DNA from: Elysia marginata
Lineage: Eukaryota; Mollusca; Gastropoda; Plakobranchidae
Assembly (NCBI GenBank): GCA_019649035.1
Contig: BMAT01004151.1
Coordinates: 21,476-55,237, forward strand
Direction of reading: 5' to 3'
DNA: 33,762 bases
The notes below the pieces were generated by a model. It did no database searches. It was given only the letters and a program-made list of their open reading frames with translations, and had not been told where the DNA came from. The translations under genes and the position numbers were made by a program. This document shows positions 32,569-33,762 of this stretch, piece by piece (the first letter of the stretch is position 1; each line of letters opens with the position of its first letter).

Positions 32569-33738
32569 TATTTTTTCAGGAAGCTGCAGCAGTATTTGTT
32601 TCAATATCTTTACATGAAAGTAGCAGAAAAATAAGCAAAGAAATTTTTAGGGACAGAAGTAAGCGATCCAAAATCAGCGATCCAAAGCCAAGCAGCCCAA
32701 ATCTTCTCATGTGGTGGCCCATGAAAATCCTATGAACCTCCAATTTAAAGATTTTCTTTTCTTGGCATTTTTGAAGGAGGAGGAGGGGAGGAGAAGAAGA
32801 AGAACAACAACAACAACAACAAAACGAACAACTACTGTTACGTACCACAACAGCAGGAGGATGAAAATAAACTCCTTTCAGCTTTTCTCTGAACAAGTGC
32901 AGATATAACATGTAACCAGCTATAGATGTAAAAAATAAAATATTTGACAGAACCAAAAAAAAAATAAATAAATAAAAAGCTTGAACAGACAAGTAAACGT
33001 TGGCTATATGTTTTATTTCCGAGTAATAACAAAAAAGATTATTATAAGCATTAAAAAAATATAGTAATCCCATTGTTCAAAATTCTATTTTAAAAAGTAA
33101 ATATTTTTTGCCAACCGCTGTGGATAAAGAAAATGGCTTAAATTTTGTGTTGATTAGGTAAGGAATGCGTTATTTTAGGGACATGCACCAATATTCTGGT
33201 CATTTCAAATTCAAGGCTAAGTTGTGTAGAATTTTTTTTTTCGTTTATGAGTTTTTTTTCTATACTCGCTAATTACCGAGTGGGGAGCTAAAGAATAAAA
33301 TATTGACCTAGATAAGGCTACACCTCCAAGGGGATGCGAACATCAGAGAGACGCGTTTAAACAGTTATGTAAAGACAGAGTGGAACAGAAAGATAAAAAA
33401 AAGGCAGAGAGAGGGGATGTGTGTAGAAACTAGAAGTGGACTTGGATAAAGAAGAGGATAAACATAGTTATAGTGAGATTTAAATAATGAAGAGAAGGCG
33501 TTGGGAAAGCTCATAATTAACTAGTCATAGAGTTATGCGGGCAGAAAATAAGCCTACGGAAAGAAGAAGACAAGTTTAATATTTATAGATTAATCAATAC
33601 AACATGATTTTGAGAACAAAAAGAAATAAAGGGAAGTTTTTTGGAGCTTTCTATTCACACATTAAACCCGCGAATTTTGTTGCTAGTAGAAAAAGATCAT
33701 AAATGATTAGTTTAAGAACTACAACTCTCATTTACCCT
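32569..33738. other. AT-rich right end, no gene seen
   Basis: The long minus-strand frame at 32576-33073 is low complexity: it runs through a GGA/GAA/CAA microsatellite and poly-A and gives Phe, Leu, Ser and Cys runs. I do not regard it as a gene. Confidence 0.5.
32774..32821. repeat. compound microsatellite (GGA)n(GAA)n(CAA)n
   Basis: Purine-rich trinucleotide runs, about 48 bp. Confidence 0.85.
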
Positions 33739-33762
33739 TTCTCTCTCTCTCTCTCTCTCTCT
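33739..33762. repeat. (CT)n microsatellite, cut by window end
   Basis: CT dinucleotide run continuing past the last base. Confidence 0.85.

Noticed and set aside
32576-33073. 165-codon minus ORF, the longest outside the LINE
   Set aside because: Low complexity: it crosses a trinucleotide microsatellite and poly-A runs, giving strings of Cys, Ser, Leu and Phe, with no domain.

Overview
This is metazoan nuclear DNA: AT-rich, long GT-AG introns, retroposons, LINE remnants, pogo-type inverted-repeat elements and (CA)n/(TA)n/(CT)n microsatellites. No bacterial operon, CRISPR array or phage gene is present. A tRNA-headed SINE with a molluscan-style tail, frequent TAGATCTAGA palindromes and the decayed LINE types suggest a lophotrochozoan, most likely a gastropod mollusc; the species assignment is inference.

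Two host genes are recognised. At the left, on the minus strand, 2095-2230 is the first coding exon of SPEF1 (CLAMP), a calponin-homology microtubule-binding protein of cilia and flagella. The rest of that gene lies beyond the left edge. Its upstream flank has a near-consensus ZNF143/Staf site and an ETS core. Head-to-head with it, on the plus strand from 4721 to 28240, is a 19-exon gene whose spliced frame I followed without a break: 1611 nt, 536 residues. Its C-terminal half resembles SLF2/FAM178A, which recruits the SMC5/6 complex to damaged DNA. Most ORFs in the interval are exon read-throughs or chance.

Mobile DNA fills the introns. Intron 3 holds a 5'-truncated antisense LINE (about 7728-10500) with endonuclease end, linker, RT, 3' UTR and an (ATT)n tail, broken by nonsense codons, frameshifts and a D-to-N change in RT motif A. 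Intron 10 holds a probable solo LTR, intron 14 two dead retroelement C-termini, and intron 17 a 655-bp pogo-like TIR element. A complete 174-bp MITE lies at 32395-32568 and a SINE with a 10-bp target duplication at 1460-1764.

Downstream of SLF2 (28241-33762) there is no clear host gene. A short tandem repeat follows the stop codon, then mostly featureless AT-rich DNA, and at 31940-32267 (minus) an unidentified, frameshifted coding-like stretch with coiled-coil character. The points most worth a second look are the compact invertebrate SLF2 gene, an ISRE-like triple GAAANN motif upstream of it, a duplicated block flanking its first exon, and the unidentified 31940-32267 reading frame. I see no evidence of a new defence or mobile system.
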